This document shows positions 18,125-26,429 of a stretch of DNA of 55,421 nt, piece after piece. The stretch comes from Chlamydiota bacterium. GTDB lineage: Bacteria > Auribacterota > JACPWU01. The number at the start of each line of letters is the position of its first letter. The first letter of the stretch is position 1. The stretch spans positions 1-55,421 of the forward strand of contig JACOUC010000015.1 in NCBI GenBank assembly GCA_016178055.1. The letters run 5' to 3'. Made by a program: the position numbers and the translations under genes. Under the pieces are notes generated by a model. The model did no database searches. It was not told where the DNA came from and saw nothing but the letters and a program-made list of their open reading frames with translations.

Positions 18125-18554
18125 AATTTTTTTGGATTCCAATGTCATTTTGTCGGGTCTTTTCTCTGAAAGGGGTGCTCCACGACTGATTCTTGATCTA
18201 TTGTCCTTGGGGCTTCCCCGTTTTCAAGGGTTGACAGGGCGCTATAACTTGATAGAAATTGAAAGAAATATCAAAAAGAAAATGCCTCAGGTGTGGACTT
18301 TCTATGAGAAGTTTTTTCTTAAACTGAATTTTAAAATTGTTCCGATCCCCTCTTTGGAAGAGATAAAGGCTTTTCAAGGTCATATTGCCGAAAAGGATGT
18401 TCCCGTCCTGGCTTCCGCTTTCAGAGGGAAAGCGGATTTTCTCGTGACGGGAGATCGTAAGGATTTTCAGGGTCTTAAAGGGAAGGATTATCCATTCAAA
18501 ATTGTATCCCCTTCAGAGTTTTTAGGAGAAGTCTTACATCTTCTTCAAGGTTAA
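18105..18554 (+). CDS. PIN-domain toxin (VapC-like), copy 1
   Basis: A 149-residue PIN ribonuclease. Acidic active-site residues are visible in FLDSNVILSG (Asp11), LIEIERN, EKDVPVLASA and LVTGDRKDF. Length and motifs are complete. It starts inside the end of the antitoxin gene, so the two are translationally coupled. The target RNA is unknown. The second copy at 20302-20751 differs by about ten residues. Confidence 0.9.
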   Translation: MAGKDIKIFLDSNVILSGLFSERGAPRLILDLLSLGLPRFQGLTGRYNLIEIERNIKKKMPQVWTFYEKFFLKLNFKIVPIPSLEEIKAFQGHIAEKDVPVLASAFRGKADFLVTGDRKDFQGLKGKDYPFKIVSPSEFLGEVLHLLQG

Positions 18555-18640
18555 TAAATATTTTTGGGGGACTTGTCAATGTGTGTTCCTCTGTGTTGAA
18601 GAGATGGGTGATCGTGATGGCAAAATCAAATTCACTCCCC

Positions 18641-18719
18641 TCTCAGGGCTGAACGAAGTGCCTTGAAGGATATTGAAGATCACGCACACGCCACTGTGCT
18701 TCTTGAACACAGCATGTGA
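18641..18719 (+). pseudogene. Duplicated 3' end of the giant gene
   Basis: These 79 nt match 17661-17739 with only a few differences and keep the frame and stop: LRAERSALKDIEDHAHATVLLEHSM. No upstream coding sequence accompanies it, so this is the stump of a second giant gene or of a tandem duplication. The sequence 18555-18640 before it holds no gene. Confidence 0.85.
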
Positions 18720-18729
18720 GAAATTTACT

Positions 18730-19878
18730 CTAAATCTCCTCGAAGAAAGTTTTCCAAGGCAAAACTTCGATAGAATCAAGGTGATAGGCCCTTGGAGTGA
18801 GGCTAACGCAAAGGGTTCTATCAAAAGGGTGATCTTGCATCAAACTTTTCAAACCTCTCAACTGAGATGTTTGGGGAATTGAGCTGGCTTTGATTTCAAT
18901 AGCCCATTTTTTCCCATCCGCCCATTCGAGGATGATGTCGATTTCAGCTCCATCTGATGTTCTTAGGAAGCTCAACCGGACTTCTCGCTCGCGATATTCC
19001 AAGAGTCGCCTCATCTCGGTTACAATCCAATGTTCAAAGGCATAACCATAGGGAGGTGTTCCTGAAATGAGAGAGACGGAGAGTTCATTTCTCAAGGCCG
19101 TTACAATGCCGCGATCAAAGAAATAGAATTTAGGATGTAAAACCAATTTCTTTCGAGGAGAAGGTGTGTAGGGGTAGAGAAAAAATCCAATCAGGGTGTC
19201 TTCTAAAATCTGAAAATATTCCTTAATCGTTTTTGAATGGACACCCACCTCTCTTGCAATAGAATTAAAATTGAGGAGATTTCCGTTTTCAAACGCGGCC
19301 AATTCCAGAAACCGCGCAAAGGCCGGAATGTTTCGAGTCAGGGCTTCTTGTTGAATCTCTTCTTTTAGATAAGTTTCCGCATAACTTTTAAGCAAACGCT
19401 TCCGCTCTCTCGGATTTTCTTCGAGGACAATTTTTGGGAGGCTTCCGTATTGAAGGACTTCCTCAAGATGAAATGCTTCTGCCAATTCTTCATGGGTAAG
19501 GGGATGTAAATGGAGAGTCAAGGCCCGTCCACCCAGAAGATTGACCCCTGAGCGGCGAAGTTTTCGGGCGCTTGAACCTGTTAAAATAAATTGGACATTT
19601 TTTGAACTTTCCAAAACCAAATGGACTTCATTCAAAAGCTCTGGAAGGCGCTGGATCTCATCAATGACCACCTGAACTTTTTCTTTTTTAAGCGCTGAAA
19701 TTTCTTTCGAGAGGAGGGAAATATCTTTGCTATATCTTATAAATTCAGATTGTGAAAGAAGATTAATCATAAGATCTGGAGAAAGGGTATTTTTTAGTAA
19801 ATAAGTTTTCCCAACTTGGCGGGGTCCAAGGAGAAAGAGAGAATACTTGTAATGAGATAAGTCCAAAGTTCGGTTCAT
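18730..19878 (-). CDS. AAA-family ATPase with DUF4143 C-terminal domain
   Basis: The 382-residue product has Walker A GPRQVGKT (residues about 18-25), Walker B VVIDEIQ (about 70-76), a sensor FILTGSSARKLRR, a winged-helix middle part and a C-terminal nuclease-like DUF4143 region with DGAEIDIILE and WAIEIKAS, the Asp/Glu/Lys pattern of PD-(D/E)XK folds. Such proteins are common orphan accessory ATPases whose role is not established. It is convergent with neither TA pair, sitting in reverse between them. A perfect TATAAT lies 9 nt before the ATG and no ribosome site is visible, so the message may be leaderless. Confidence 0.9.
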   Translation of the reverse strand: MNRTLDLSHYKYSLFLLGPRQVGKTYLLKNTLSPDLMINLLSQSEFIRYSKDISLLSKEISALKKEKVQVVIDEIQRLPELLNEVHLVLESSKNVQFILTGSSARKLRRSGVNLLGGRALTLHLHPLTHEELAEAFHLEEVLQYGSLPKIVLEENPRERKRLLKSYAETYLKEEIQQEALTRNIPAFARFLELAAFENGNLLNFNSIAREVGVHSKTIKEYFQILEDTLIGFFLYPYTPSPRKKLVLHPKFYFFDRGIVTALRNELSVSLISGTPPYGYAFEHWIVTEMRRLLEYREREVRLSFLRTSDGAEIDIILEWADGKKWAIEIKASSIPQTSQLRGLKSLMQDHPFDRTLCVSLTPRAYHLDSIEVLPWKTFFEEI

Positions 19879-19887
19879 TCTAACTCA

Positions 19888-19893
19888 ATTATA
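19888..19893 (-). promoter_or_regulatory. -10 box of the ATPase gene
   Basis: The minus strand reads TATAAT, with 9 nt to the ATG (19876-19878). A start of transcription about 7 nt downstream would leave almost no 5' leader. No good -35 box was found. Confidence 0.55.
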
Positions 19894-19979
19894 CCCGTAA
19901 TTTTTGTAATTAACACCAAAAAATACGTGTTTTTTTTGACTCATATATTTGTTTTTTGATCTATTTTTACGTTTAACAA

Positions 19980-20018
19980 TTGAACTTTTTTCTGAATTCT
20001 GATATTCTGAATTCAGAA
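19980..20018 (+). promoter_or_regulatory. Promoter and palindromic operator of TA pair 2
   Basis: Same layout as pair 1: TTGAAC (19980-19985), 17-nt spacer, TATTCT (20003-20008), with TTCTGAATTC (19990-19999) and the palindrome TTCTGAATTCAGAA (20005-20018). Cross-regulation of both pairs by either antitoxin is likely. Confidence 0.75.
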
Positions 20019-20033
20019 AAATGGAGGTCTTTC

Positions 20034-20321
20034 ATGTTGCCAGCACAATCTTTTGTTGCTGAAGTGAAGTCCAGAGGGCAGTTGACTATTCCCAAGAAGA
20101 TTCGGGATCAGGGCTACTTGGAAGAAGGGCAAGTGGTTTCGATTATTCCCTTGGGAGATGCCTTTTTAGTGAGCCCTAAGATGTTAGAGCTGAATGAAGC
20201 TCGAAGGGAATTAAGACGATTGCTGAAATCCTCTGGACGAAGTCTCGAAGAGTTATTGGAGGGTTTGAAAGAGACCCGAGAAACCCTCTATCAGGAACGG
20301 TATGGCCGGAAAAGACATTAG
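20034..20321 (+). CDS. AbrB/MazE-type antitoxin, copy 2
   Basis: This 95-residue copy has the same length as 17837-18124 and differs by one residue. The frame stays open upstream to 19980, but the GGAGG before ATG 20034 and the match to copy 1 fix this start. The upstream extension would run through the promoter and operator. It overlaps its toxin by 20 nt like copy 1. Confidence 0.9.
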   Translation: MLPAQSFVAEVKSRGQLTIPKKIRDQGYLEEGQVVSIIPLGDAFLVSPKMLELNEARRELRRLLKSSGRSLEELLEGLKETRETLYQERYGRKRH

Positions 20322-20751
20322 AATTTTCTTGGATTCCAATGTTATTTTATCGGGTCTTTTCTCTGAAAAGGGTGCTCCACGACTGATTCTTGATCTATTG
20401 TCCTTGGGACTTCCCCGTTTTCAAGGTTTGACAGGTCGCTATAACTTGATAGAAATTGAAAGAAATATCAAAAAGAAAATGCTTCAGGTGTGGACTTCCT
20501 ATGAGAATTTTTTTCTTAAACTAAATTTTAAGATTGTTCCGATGCCCTCTTTGGACGAGATAAAGGCTTTTCAAGGTCATATTGCCGAAAAAGATGTCCC
20601 CGTGCTGGCTTCTGCTTTCAGAGGGAAAGCAGATTTTCTGGTGACGGGAGATCGTAAGGATTTTCAAGCTCTTAAAGGGAAGGATTATTCATTCAAAATT
20701 GTATCCCCTTCAGAGTTTTTGGGAGAAGTCTTACATCTTCTTCAAGATTAA
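20302..20751 (+). CDS. PIN-domain toxin (VapC-like), copy 2
   Basis: A 149-residue PIN protein equal in length to copy 1, with all acidic motifs (FLDSNVILSG, LIEIERN, EKDVPVLASA, LVTGDRKDF) unchanged. About ten substitutions lie outside them, for example in the KKKMLQVW and SYENFF region. Retention of the active site suggests both copies are functional or were until recently. Confidence 0.9.
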   Translation: MAGKDIRIFLDSNVILSGLFSEKGAPRLILDLLSLGLPRFQGLTGRYNLIEIERNIKKKMLQVWTSYENFFLKLNFKIVPMPSLDEIKAFQGHIAEKDVPVLASAFRGKADFLVTGDRKDFQALKGKDYSFKIVSPSEFLGEVLHLLQD

Positions 20752-20798
20752 TAAATATTCTTGGGGTCTGAGTGACAGGATGAACAATCCATTTCAGC

Positions 20799-20899
20799 AG
20801 GGGACCAAACCGTTAATACGACAACAGAAGCGACACCTTTGATTTCTCCCTCACTCAGCTTTTGGAAGAAGGAAGTGCAAGAAATCTCACCTTTCAAAC
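20799..20899 (-). pseudogene. Remnant of a VapC-type toxin gene
   Basis: The minus strand reads GEISCTSFFQKLSEGEIKG and then VWSP, closely matching parts of the antisense toxin at 12268-12504 (GEISCTSFFQRLSEGEIKG ... VWSP). Both ends of the PIN fold are lost and the middle deletion is larger than in the other copy. Not functional. Confidence 0.75.
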
Positions 20900-20903
20900 C
20901 TTT

Positions 20904-20924
20904 CCCCTCCTTACAAAGGAGGGG
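20904..20924. repeat. CCCCTCCTT inverted repeat
   Basis: CCCCTCCTT, loop ACA, AAGGAGGGG: a perfect 9-bp stem. A similar G/C-block palindrome family occurs at 49376-49422. Confidence 0.7.
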
Positions 20925-21403
20925 CAAAAACCAATACAAAGTTGGACCTAACTTTTAGTTAGGTTCAACTCAACTGCAAGGCCTATTTTGTCATCAAACC
21001 CTTGCTGGGCCTGATTCTCTGGCAAGAATGTTCAAACTTTCACGCTGGTTTTAAGAAGTGAAGTACAATGTTTTCCATCTTATCAAGTCCTCAGGAGATT
21101 AGACGTAGGAAAAACCCAAGGTTTTTTCAATCCCCTCAATCCGTCGATTTGTGGACGATTGCTTTTAACCCGGATTTCTCATCAGATTTCTTGAGCTCGA
21201 CCGCCCGAGTCCGCTTTGGAGGCGAGGTTGCACGACCGAGGCCGTGTGAGGCGTACTTTACAGTACGTTGAGCAGGGCTGACCGAGTTTGTACGAAGAGA
21301 CGAGGCAAAATTGGCGCTCTGAGTAGAAATGTGATGAGAAATTCTGGTTAATCCTAAAAGTGCCCAAAAATTTTGACACTATGCAAAATTAAATAATTCC
21401 TTC
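20925..21403. other. Intergenic region without a recognisable gene
   Basis: No coding signal was found in either direction. It holds a 12-bp hairpin (20941-20952 with 20958-20969, one wobble pair) and the large palindromic element at 21167-21349. Short frames here have no ribosome sites and no family likeness. Confidence 0.6.
21167..21349. repeat. 183-bp palindromic element with a CGTAC/GTACG centre
   Basis: Imperfect terminal inverted repeats (AACCCGGATTTCTCATCA at the left, TGATGAGAAATTCTGGTT at the right) enclose GC-rich arms and the core CGTAC-TTTACA-GTACG (21252-21267, loop not exactly symmetric). The core resembles those of the elements at 30026-30152 and 32488-32613. It is probably a non-autonomous mobile repeat. 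Confidence 0.6.
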
Positions 21404-21431
21404 TTGACATCTTGATTTTATTATATAGAAT
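21404..21431 (+). promoter_or_regulatory. Promoter of the nusA operon
   Basis: A perfect TTGACA (21404-21409), a 16-nt spacer and TAGAAT (21426-21431). It would start transcription about 21438, giving a roughly 160-nt leader before nusA. Confidence 0.7.
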
Positions 21432-21460
21432 TCAAATATAAAATCTTATGTCGTGTCTTC

Positions 21461-21487
21461 AAGAGTGGGAGAATACCCACTCTTTTT
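21461..21487 (+). terminator. Intrinsic terminator hairpin in the nusA leader
   Basis: AAGAGTGGG (21461-21469), loop AGAATA, CCCACTCTT (21476-21484) followed by a T-run. It lies between the promoter and nusA with no gene before it, so it can act as an attenuator. NusA affects termination, and E. coli nusA operon expression is autoregulated. Confidence 0.7.
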
Positions 21488-21598
21488 AGTTTCTGGGAAA
21501 ATAATAAGTGCCTTAGTTCTATTTATTCGTTTGGTTATGTTTTTTTAAGATTTTGATTATGAATGGGTTGTGTAAAAAAGAAGCTTGAGGTGAGTGAT

Positions 21599-22909
21599 AT
21601 GAATGGCGAGTTGTTAAATGTATTAGATTTTTTGGAGCGAGAGAAGGGGATTAAAAGAGAGATTCTTATTAAAGCAGTTGAATCCTCCCTTCTCTCAGCT
21701 TCTCGGAAAGGTCTGGGGGCTCAGAAAAACACGGTCGTTATTGTCGATCCTAAGACAGGTGATATCAAGGCCGTTAATAAGATGTTGGTGGTTGAAAAAG
21801 TTGTTAATTCAAAAGAAGAATTATCCTTGGAACAAGCGAAGCAGTATAAAAATAATCCCAAAATTGGAGATGAAATCGATATCGAAATTACTCCAAAGAA
21901 TTTTGGAAGAATTGCAGCTCAAATTGCCAAGCAAGTCATTATCCAGAAAATCAGAGAAGCTGAGAAAGATATTCTTTTTAACGAATATAAAGAACGTACG
22001 GGTGATTTAGTTACGGGAATTGTCAGGCGCTATGAGCGTCGCAATGTCGTTGTGGATTTGGGTAAATGTGAAGCGATTCTTCCAGTGCGCGAGCAATGTC
22101 CCACTGAAAAATATCCCATAGGCTCTCGCGTGAGGGCGTATGTGATGGAGGTTAAAGATAATCCCAAAACGCTGGAAGTCATTCTTTCTAGAACCCATGC
22201 AGGTTTATTGAAGAATCTTTTTGAGTTGGAGATTCCAGAAATTTCGGATGGAATTGTTGAGATTAAAGCCGTTGCTCGAGAAGCGGGTTTTCGTTCAAAG
22301 GTGGCTGTCCATTCCTCTTCGGAAAAAATTGATCCTGTGGGAGCCTGCGTCGGAATGCGTGGGGAGAGAATTAAAAATATTGTACGAGAACTGAATGGTG
22401 AAAAGATTGATATTGTTCTTTGGAATCCGGATCACGCTGTTTTTGTAGGAAATGCCATCAGTCCTGCGAAACTAAAGAAGGTTTATGTCTCTGAACCTGG
22501 GAAAAAAGTCGAAATTTTAGTTGAACCTGATCAACTTTCTCTTGCGATTGGCAGGAAAGGGCAGAATGCCAGACTGTGTGCAAAACTAACAGGGTATCAC
22601 ATTGATATTTTGGCGGATCGTGTAACCCCTATCGAAGGAGCACCGAAAGAGAAACCCGAGGTTGTGTTTTCGGCCGGGGAACGTGCGGAAGAGGCTCCCT
22701 CAGGACTCAGTCTTTCTGAGGTTCAGGGATTGGAAGAAGGGATTTTAAAAAGTTTAAGACAAACAGGCTATCGAACCGTAGAGGAAGTTTTACGTTTGCC
22801 TCCTGTTGAACTTTCAAAAGTGGTTGGATTAGATGAGGCTCAAGCCATAAGAGTTTTGGAGTGGGCGAAAAAGTTATTAGAAGATCGCAATACCAAGGTC
22901 ATAAAATGA
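21599..22909 (+). CDS. nusA: Transcription termination/antitermination factor NusA
   Basis: A 436-residue protein. The N-terminal RNA polymerase-binding domain covers about 1-125, an S1 domain follows (TGIVRRYERRNVVVDLG, about 135-200), then two KH domains (ACVGMRGERIKNI and LAIGRKGQNARLC) and a C-terminal helix-hairpin-helix region (from about 370) instead of a full acidic repeat pair. The frame extends up to 21563, but GAGGTGA spaced 5 nt before ATG 21599 and the family start MNGELLNVL set this start. The last bases overlap infB as ATGA. rimP, usually directly upstream, is absent. Confidence 0.95.
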   Translation: MNGELLNVLDFLEREKGIKREILIKAVESSLLSASRKGLGAQKNTVVIVDPKTGDIKAVNKMLVVEKVVNSKEELSLEQAKQYKNNPKIGDEIDIEITPKNFGRIAAQIAKQVIIQKIREAEKDILFNEYKERTGDLVTGIVRRYERRNVVVDLGKCEAILPVREQCPTEKYPIGSRVRAYVMEVKDNPKTLEVILSRTHAGLLKNLFELEIPEISDGIVEIKAVAREAGFRSKVAVHSSSEKIDPVGACVGMRGERIKNIVRELNGEKIDIVLWNPDHAVFVGNAISPAKLKKVYVSEPGKKVEILVEPDQLSLAIGRKGQNARLCAKLTGYHIDILADRVTPIEGAPKEKPEVVFSAGERAEEAPSGLSLSEVQGLEEGILKSLRQTGYRTVEEVLRLPPVELSKVVGLDEAQAIRVLEWAKKLLEDRNTKVIK

Positions 22910-24990
22910 GAGTTCATGAGCTGGCCAAAGAGCTAGCGATTTCAAGCAAGGTTTTGATTGAGGATTTAAAGGTGCTGGGTTTTGAAGCTAAAAACCATAT
23001 GAGCGCTTTGGATCCAAAAATCGTTGAAAAAATTCGTGCTAGAAAAAAAGAAATTCACGTGGATGTTTCTTCTAAAGAAAAAACTTCTTCGGATGTGAAG
23101 AAAAATGGAGTTTTCAAATCTGAAGAATCCATTCAACCTTCCGAGACCCTAAAAAACGCTGAAAAAAAAGCAACAGATTCTGAGAAGCCTATTTTAGAAA
23201 GCCCTCTTTCAGAGCCTTCTTCTGATAAAAAAAATCTTGAGATTGCCCTTCCCATGACGGTCAGGGATTTCGCTGGGAAAGTAGGAGTTTCGCCCAATGT
23301 GGTGATTTCAAAGTTGATTGAATTAGGAGAAATGCTGGGGCTCAATCAATTTTTGACAGATCAAGATATGGTGAGTCTTTTAGCAGGCGAATATGGTTTT
23401 AAAATTCAGTTTGTCTCTGGTGGCGAGAGGGCTTCTTCTCAAGGATCGAAGGATGAAGAAGTCGAAAAGCCGGTTCATCTAACGCCTCGCCCTCCTGTGG
23501 TTACCTTTATGGGGCATGTGGATCATGGAAAAACATCGCTTTTGGATCAAATTCGTAAGACAAAGTTGGCTGAGAGAGAGTCAGGGGGTATTACACAACA
23601 TATGGGCGCCTATCAAGTTGATCTTAAGCGAGGGGGAATTACCTTCTTAGATACTCCAGGTCACGAGGCTTTTACTTTGATGCGGGCTCGAGGGGCTCAG
23701 GTGACCGACATTGTTGTCTTGGTTATTGCGGCGGATGATGGAATGATGCCTCAAACATTAGAGGCGCTTGATCATTGTCGGGCTGCGGGCGTTCCCATTA
23801 TCGTTGCGATTAATAAAATGGATCGGCCGGGTGTCACTTCAGATAAGGTAAAAAGGCAATTGTCGGAAAAGAATTTGCTTCCTGAGGATTGGGGAGGACA
23901 GACTATCGTCTGCGAGGTTTCAGCAAAAACAGGTGCGGGAATTGATCATCTTCTTGAAATGATTTTACTTCAGGCTGAAATCATGGAGCTTAAAGCCGAT
24001 TCAACTTTAAAGGCAAGAGGCATTGTGATTGAATCAGAATTATCGAAAGAGAGAGGGGCAACGGCTACCCTTTTGGTGCGTCAGGGAACTTTTAAGGTAG
24101 GGGATGCCGTGATTTGTGGCGCAGTTTCGGGTCGAATTAAGGCTCTCTATGATGATCAAGGAAAATTGATCGAGAAGGCAGGACCTTCAACCCCTGTTGA
24201 GCTATTGGGCCTCTCGGAAGTTCCAGAAATTGGGATTGAACTTAAAGTGGCTAAGAATGAAAAAATCGCTCGCCAACTTGCAGAGAAGAAAAAAGAAGAA
24301 TTAAATGCAGGGGCTTTCATTTCTCCCAAGAAGGTGACACTGGAGGATATTTTTCAACAGATTTCAGAGAAAAGACTTAAAGAGTTACGTCTTATTCTTA
24401 AGGCAGATGTTCAGGGCTCTTTGGAGGCGTTACATTCGTGTTTGGCAAACTTAAAGAGTGAGCAGGTAGAATTAAAATTTATTCATGATGGGGTGGGGGA
24501 GATTACGGAAAATGATGTCATGCTGGCCAGTGCTTCGGGAGCGATTATCATTGGATTCCATGTCAAGATCTCTGTTAAAACACGGGATCTTGCCAAAAAA
24601 GAAGGGGTTGATATTCGTCTTTATTCAATTATTTATGAGATTGCAGATCACGTGAAGAAGGCTCTAGAAGGCTTGTTGGAGCCCATTGAGAGTGAGGTTG
24701 TGGTGGGGCATGCGCTTGTTCGACAAGTTTTTGATCTTTCAAAATATGGTAAAATTGCTGGCTGCGGCATTACGGACGGGAAGGTGTTGAGATCTTCCAA
24801 AGTTCGGGTGATTCGCAACAATGACACTGTTTTCGAAGGCATGATTCAATCCCTCAAGAGGTTTAAGGACGAGGTTAAGGAAGTCCGCGAAGGTTCAGAA
24901 TGTGGAATTCGTTTAAACAGTTTTGAAGAGATTCAAGAAGGGGATACCTTAGAATTTTTTGATATCGAAAAAACTGCCCAGAAATTGTAA
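22906..24990 (+). CDS. infB: Translation initiation factor IF-2
   Basis: A 694-residue GTPase that places initiator tRNA on the 30S subunit. Two IF2 N-terminal helical domains are visible (MRVHELAKELAISSKVL at the start and MTVRDFAGKVGVSPNVV at about 115), joined by a Ser/Lys/Glu-rich linker. The G motifs are GHVDHGKT (about residue 202), DTPGH, NKMD and SAK, followed by the beta-barrel and C-terminal domains. The start overlaps nusA (ATGA), indicating coupling. At 694 residues it is a short form. Confidence 0.97.
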   Translation: MRVHELAKELAISSKVLIEDLKVLGFEAKNHMSALDPKIVEKIRARKKEIHVDVSSKEKTSSDVKKNGVFKSEESIQPSETLKNAEKKATDSEKPILESPLSEPSSDKKNLEIALPMTVRDFAGKVGVSPNVVISKLIELGEMLGLNQFLTDQDMVSLLAGEYGFKIQFVSGGERASSQGSKDEEVEKPVHLTPRPPVVTFMGHVDHGKTSLLDQIRKTKLAERESGGITQHMGAYQVDLKRGGITFLDTPGHEAFTLMRARGAQVTDIVVLVIAADDGMMPQTLEALDHCRAAGVPIIVAINKMDRPGVTSDKVKRQLSEKNLLPEDWGGQTIVCEVSAKTGAGIDHLLEMILLQAEIMELKADSTLKARGIVIESELSKERGATATLLVRQGTFKVGDAVICGAVSGRIKALYDDQGKLIEKAGPSTPVELLGLSEVPEIGIELKVAKNEKIARQLAEKKKEELNAGAFISPKKVTLEDIFQQISEKRLKELRLILKADVQGSLEALHSCLANLKSEQVELKFIHDGVGEITENDVMLASASGAIIIGFHVKISVKTRDLAKKEGVDIRLYSIIYEIADHVKKALEGLLEPIESEVVVGHALVRQVFDLSKYGKIAGCGITDGKVLRSSKVRVIRNNDTVFEGMIQSLKRFKDEVKEVREGSECGIRLNSFEEIQEGDTLEFFDIEKTAQKL

Positions 24991-25086
24991 TGAATTGCTA
25001 ATCCTGCCTTTCTTTCTTCCCTAAAATTATTTTTGACAAGATGGATAAGAAATAAGCTGTATTTTAATGATGGAGATTTTTTAACA

Positions 25087-25425
25087 ATGAAACATCGGAT
25101 TCCCCGTGTCAATGAGCTGATTCGACGTGAAATCAGTGATATGCTGCAAAAGGATTTTTACGATGCCCCAAATCAAATGGTCACCGTGACCGAGGTTCGA
25201 ACTTCTAAGGACTTACGCAATGCCAAAGTTTTTGTGAGTGTTTATGAAGTGGATTCCAAGAAAGAATCCATCATGAGTAAGATTCGGAAAAAAGCATTGG
25301 CCATTCAGAGGGAATTGGGAGCTCGTATTCGTTTAAGATATACACCGGCACTTCATTTTGAATTGGATGAAACAGGGGAGCAAGTAGATCATCTTGATCA
25401 GATTTTTAAAAAGTTGAATATGTAA
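25087..25425 (+). CDS. rbfA: 30S ribosome-binding factor RbfA
   Basis: A 112-residue KH-like protein for late 16S rRNA 5'-end maturation. The N-terminus HRIPRVNELIRREISDML and the middle VTEVRTSKDLRNAKVFVSV are diagnostic, and it ends LDQIFKKL. The frame opens further upstream, but GGAG at 25074-25077 and the family start MKHRIPRV favour ATG 25087. It sits 96 nt after infB in the usual infB-rbfA-truB order. Confidence 0.95.
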   Translation: MKHRIPRVNELIRREISDMLQKDFYDAPNQMVTVTEVRTSKDLRNAKVFVSVYEVDSKKESIMSKIRKKALAIQRELGARIRLRYTPALHFELDETGEQVDHLDQIFKKLNM

Positions 25426-25545
25426 AAATGGTTACCCGTTACCGGTTACCTGTTAAGGGTCACCACTCACCAGTCATAAGGAATTTTTTTATTGACCGTC
25501 GACTCGTGACCGGTGACGGGAGACAGGTAACGGGAGACAGGTGAC
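25426..25545. repeat. Degenerate GTTACC/GTGACGGG repeat before truB
   Basis: The left part repeats GGTTACC-type words (GTTACCCGTTACCGGTTACC), and the right part repeats their complement-like form (GTGACGGGAGACAGGTAACG and AGACAGGTGACAGG). The two halves can fold on each other. It ends at the truB ribosome site. Confidence 0.6.
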
Positions 25546-25555
25546 AGGAGGTTTT

Positions 25556-26320
25556 GTGGATGGTATTTTAGTCGTCGATAAACCGGGTGGTATGACCTCT
25601 CATGACGTCGTTCTTCTAGTGAGGAGAAAATTCCAGGAGAAGAAGGTAGGACATACTGGAATCTTAGATCCCATGGCTACGGGTGTATTAATTTTAGTTT
25701 TAGGAAAAGAAACAAAAAGAGCCAACATTTTAATTGATCAAGACAAAGAGTATCAGGGGATTTTACGTTTAGGCATGGAAACAAGTACGCAAGACCGGGA
25801 GGGGAAAGTCCTTTCCACGCGAGATCCTTCAGGATTAAAACCCGACCGTGTGATTGAAGTTTTACATTCTTTTAAAGGTGAAATCGAGCAAATCCCGCCC
25901 ATGGTTTCCTCAAGAAGATACCAAGGCCAGCGTCTTTATGAGCTTGCTCGCAAAGGGATTGAAGTGGAACGCCTGCCAAAATCGGTTTGGATTCATGATT
26001 TGAAGATTGATTGGATTCATCTCCCCTTTGTGTCCTTTCGTTTAACCTGTTCCAAGGGGACTTATGTGAGGACTTTGTGCCATGATGTTGGAAATAGATT
26101 AGAGGTGGGTGGCCATTTATATGCTCTTCAAAGATTAAAGTCAGGCCCTTTTACAATGGAACAAACCGTTGGATGGAATGAGCTTAATCAAATGAGTCGA
26201 GAGGATGTAAGGGCTCGTCTCTTAAATTTTGATTCAATGAGGAAACAAGGGATTTTATCTCTAGGAAAAAGGGATATTGAAGAAAATGATTTTCTCGATG
26301 AACCTTCTTGGTTGAGATAA
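25556..26320 (+). CDS. truB: tRNA pseudouridine-55 synthase TruB
   Basis: A 254-residue enzyme making pseudouridine 55 in tRNA. The N-terminus DGILVVDKPGGMTSHDVV and the catalytic motif GHTGILDPMATG with its Asp are present; CSKGTYVRTLCHDVG marks the C-terminal half of the core. The GTG at 25556 is preceded 4 nt away by AGGAGG, while an earlier GTG at 25541 lies upstream of that site, so 25556 is the better start. Confidence 0.95.
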   Translation: MDGILVVDKPGGMTSHDVVLLVRRKFQEKKVGHTGILDPMATGVLILVLGKETKRANILIDQDKEYQGILRLGMETSTQDREGKVLSTRDPSGLKPDRVIEVLHSFKGEIEQIPPMVSSRRYQGQRLYELARKGIEVERLPKSVWIHDLKIDWIHLPFVSFRLTCSKGTYVRTLCHDVGNRLEVGGHLYALQRLKSGPFTMEQTVGWNELNQMSREDVRARLLNFDSMRKQGILSLGKRDIEENDFLDEPSWLR

Positions 26321-26429
26321 AAATACAGTTCAACCCCGTCATTCAACCCCATCATTCGATAGGGCGGACGGGGCAAGAGTTCAAAGATTTAAGTGCTTAA
26401 AGATAAAAGATAAAGGTTTAAAGGGTTTT

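Noticed and set aside
19980-20033. Longer N-terminus of antitoxin copy 2
   Set aside because: It would translate the promoter and operator; copy 1 and the GGAGG site support 20034.
20941-20969. Hairpin as an intrinsic terminator
   Set aside because: A 12-bp stem but no T-run on the plus strand and only three T on the minus strand.
21563-21598. Upstream ATG at 21563 as the nusA start
   Set aside because: The GAGGTGA ribosome site lies between it and ATG 21599, and the family begins at MNGELLNVL.
25033-25065. Promoter before rbfA (TTGACA at 25033)
   Set aside because: No -10 box at acceptable spacing; nearest A/T-rich hexamer is more than 18 nt away.
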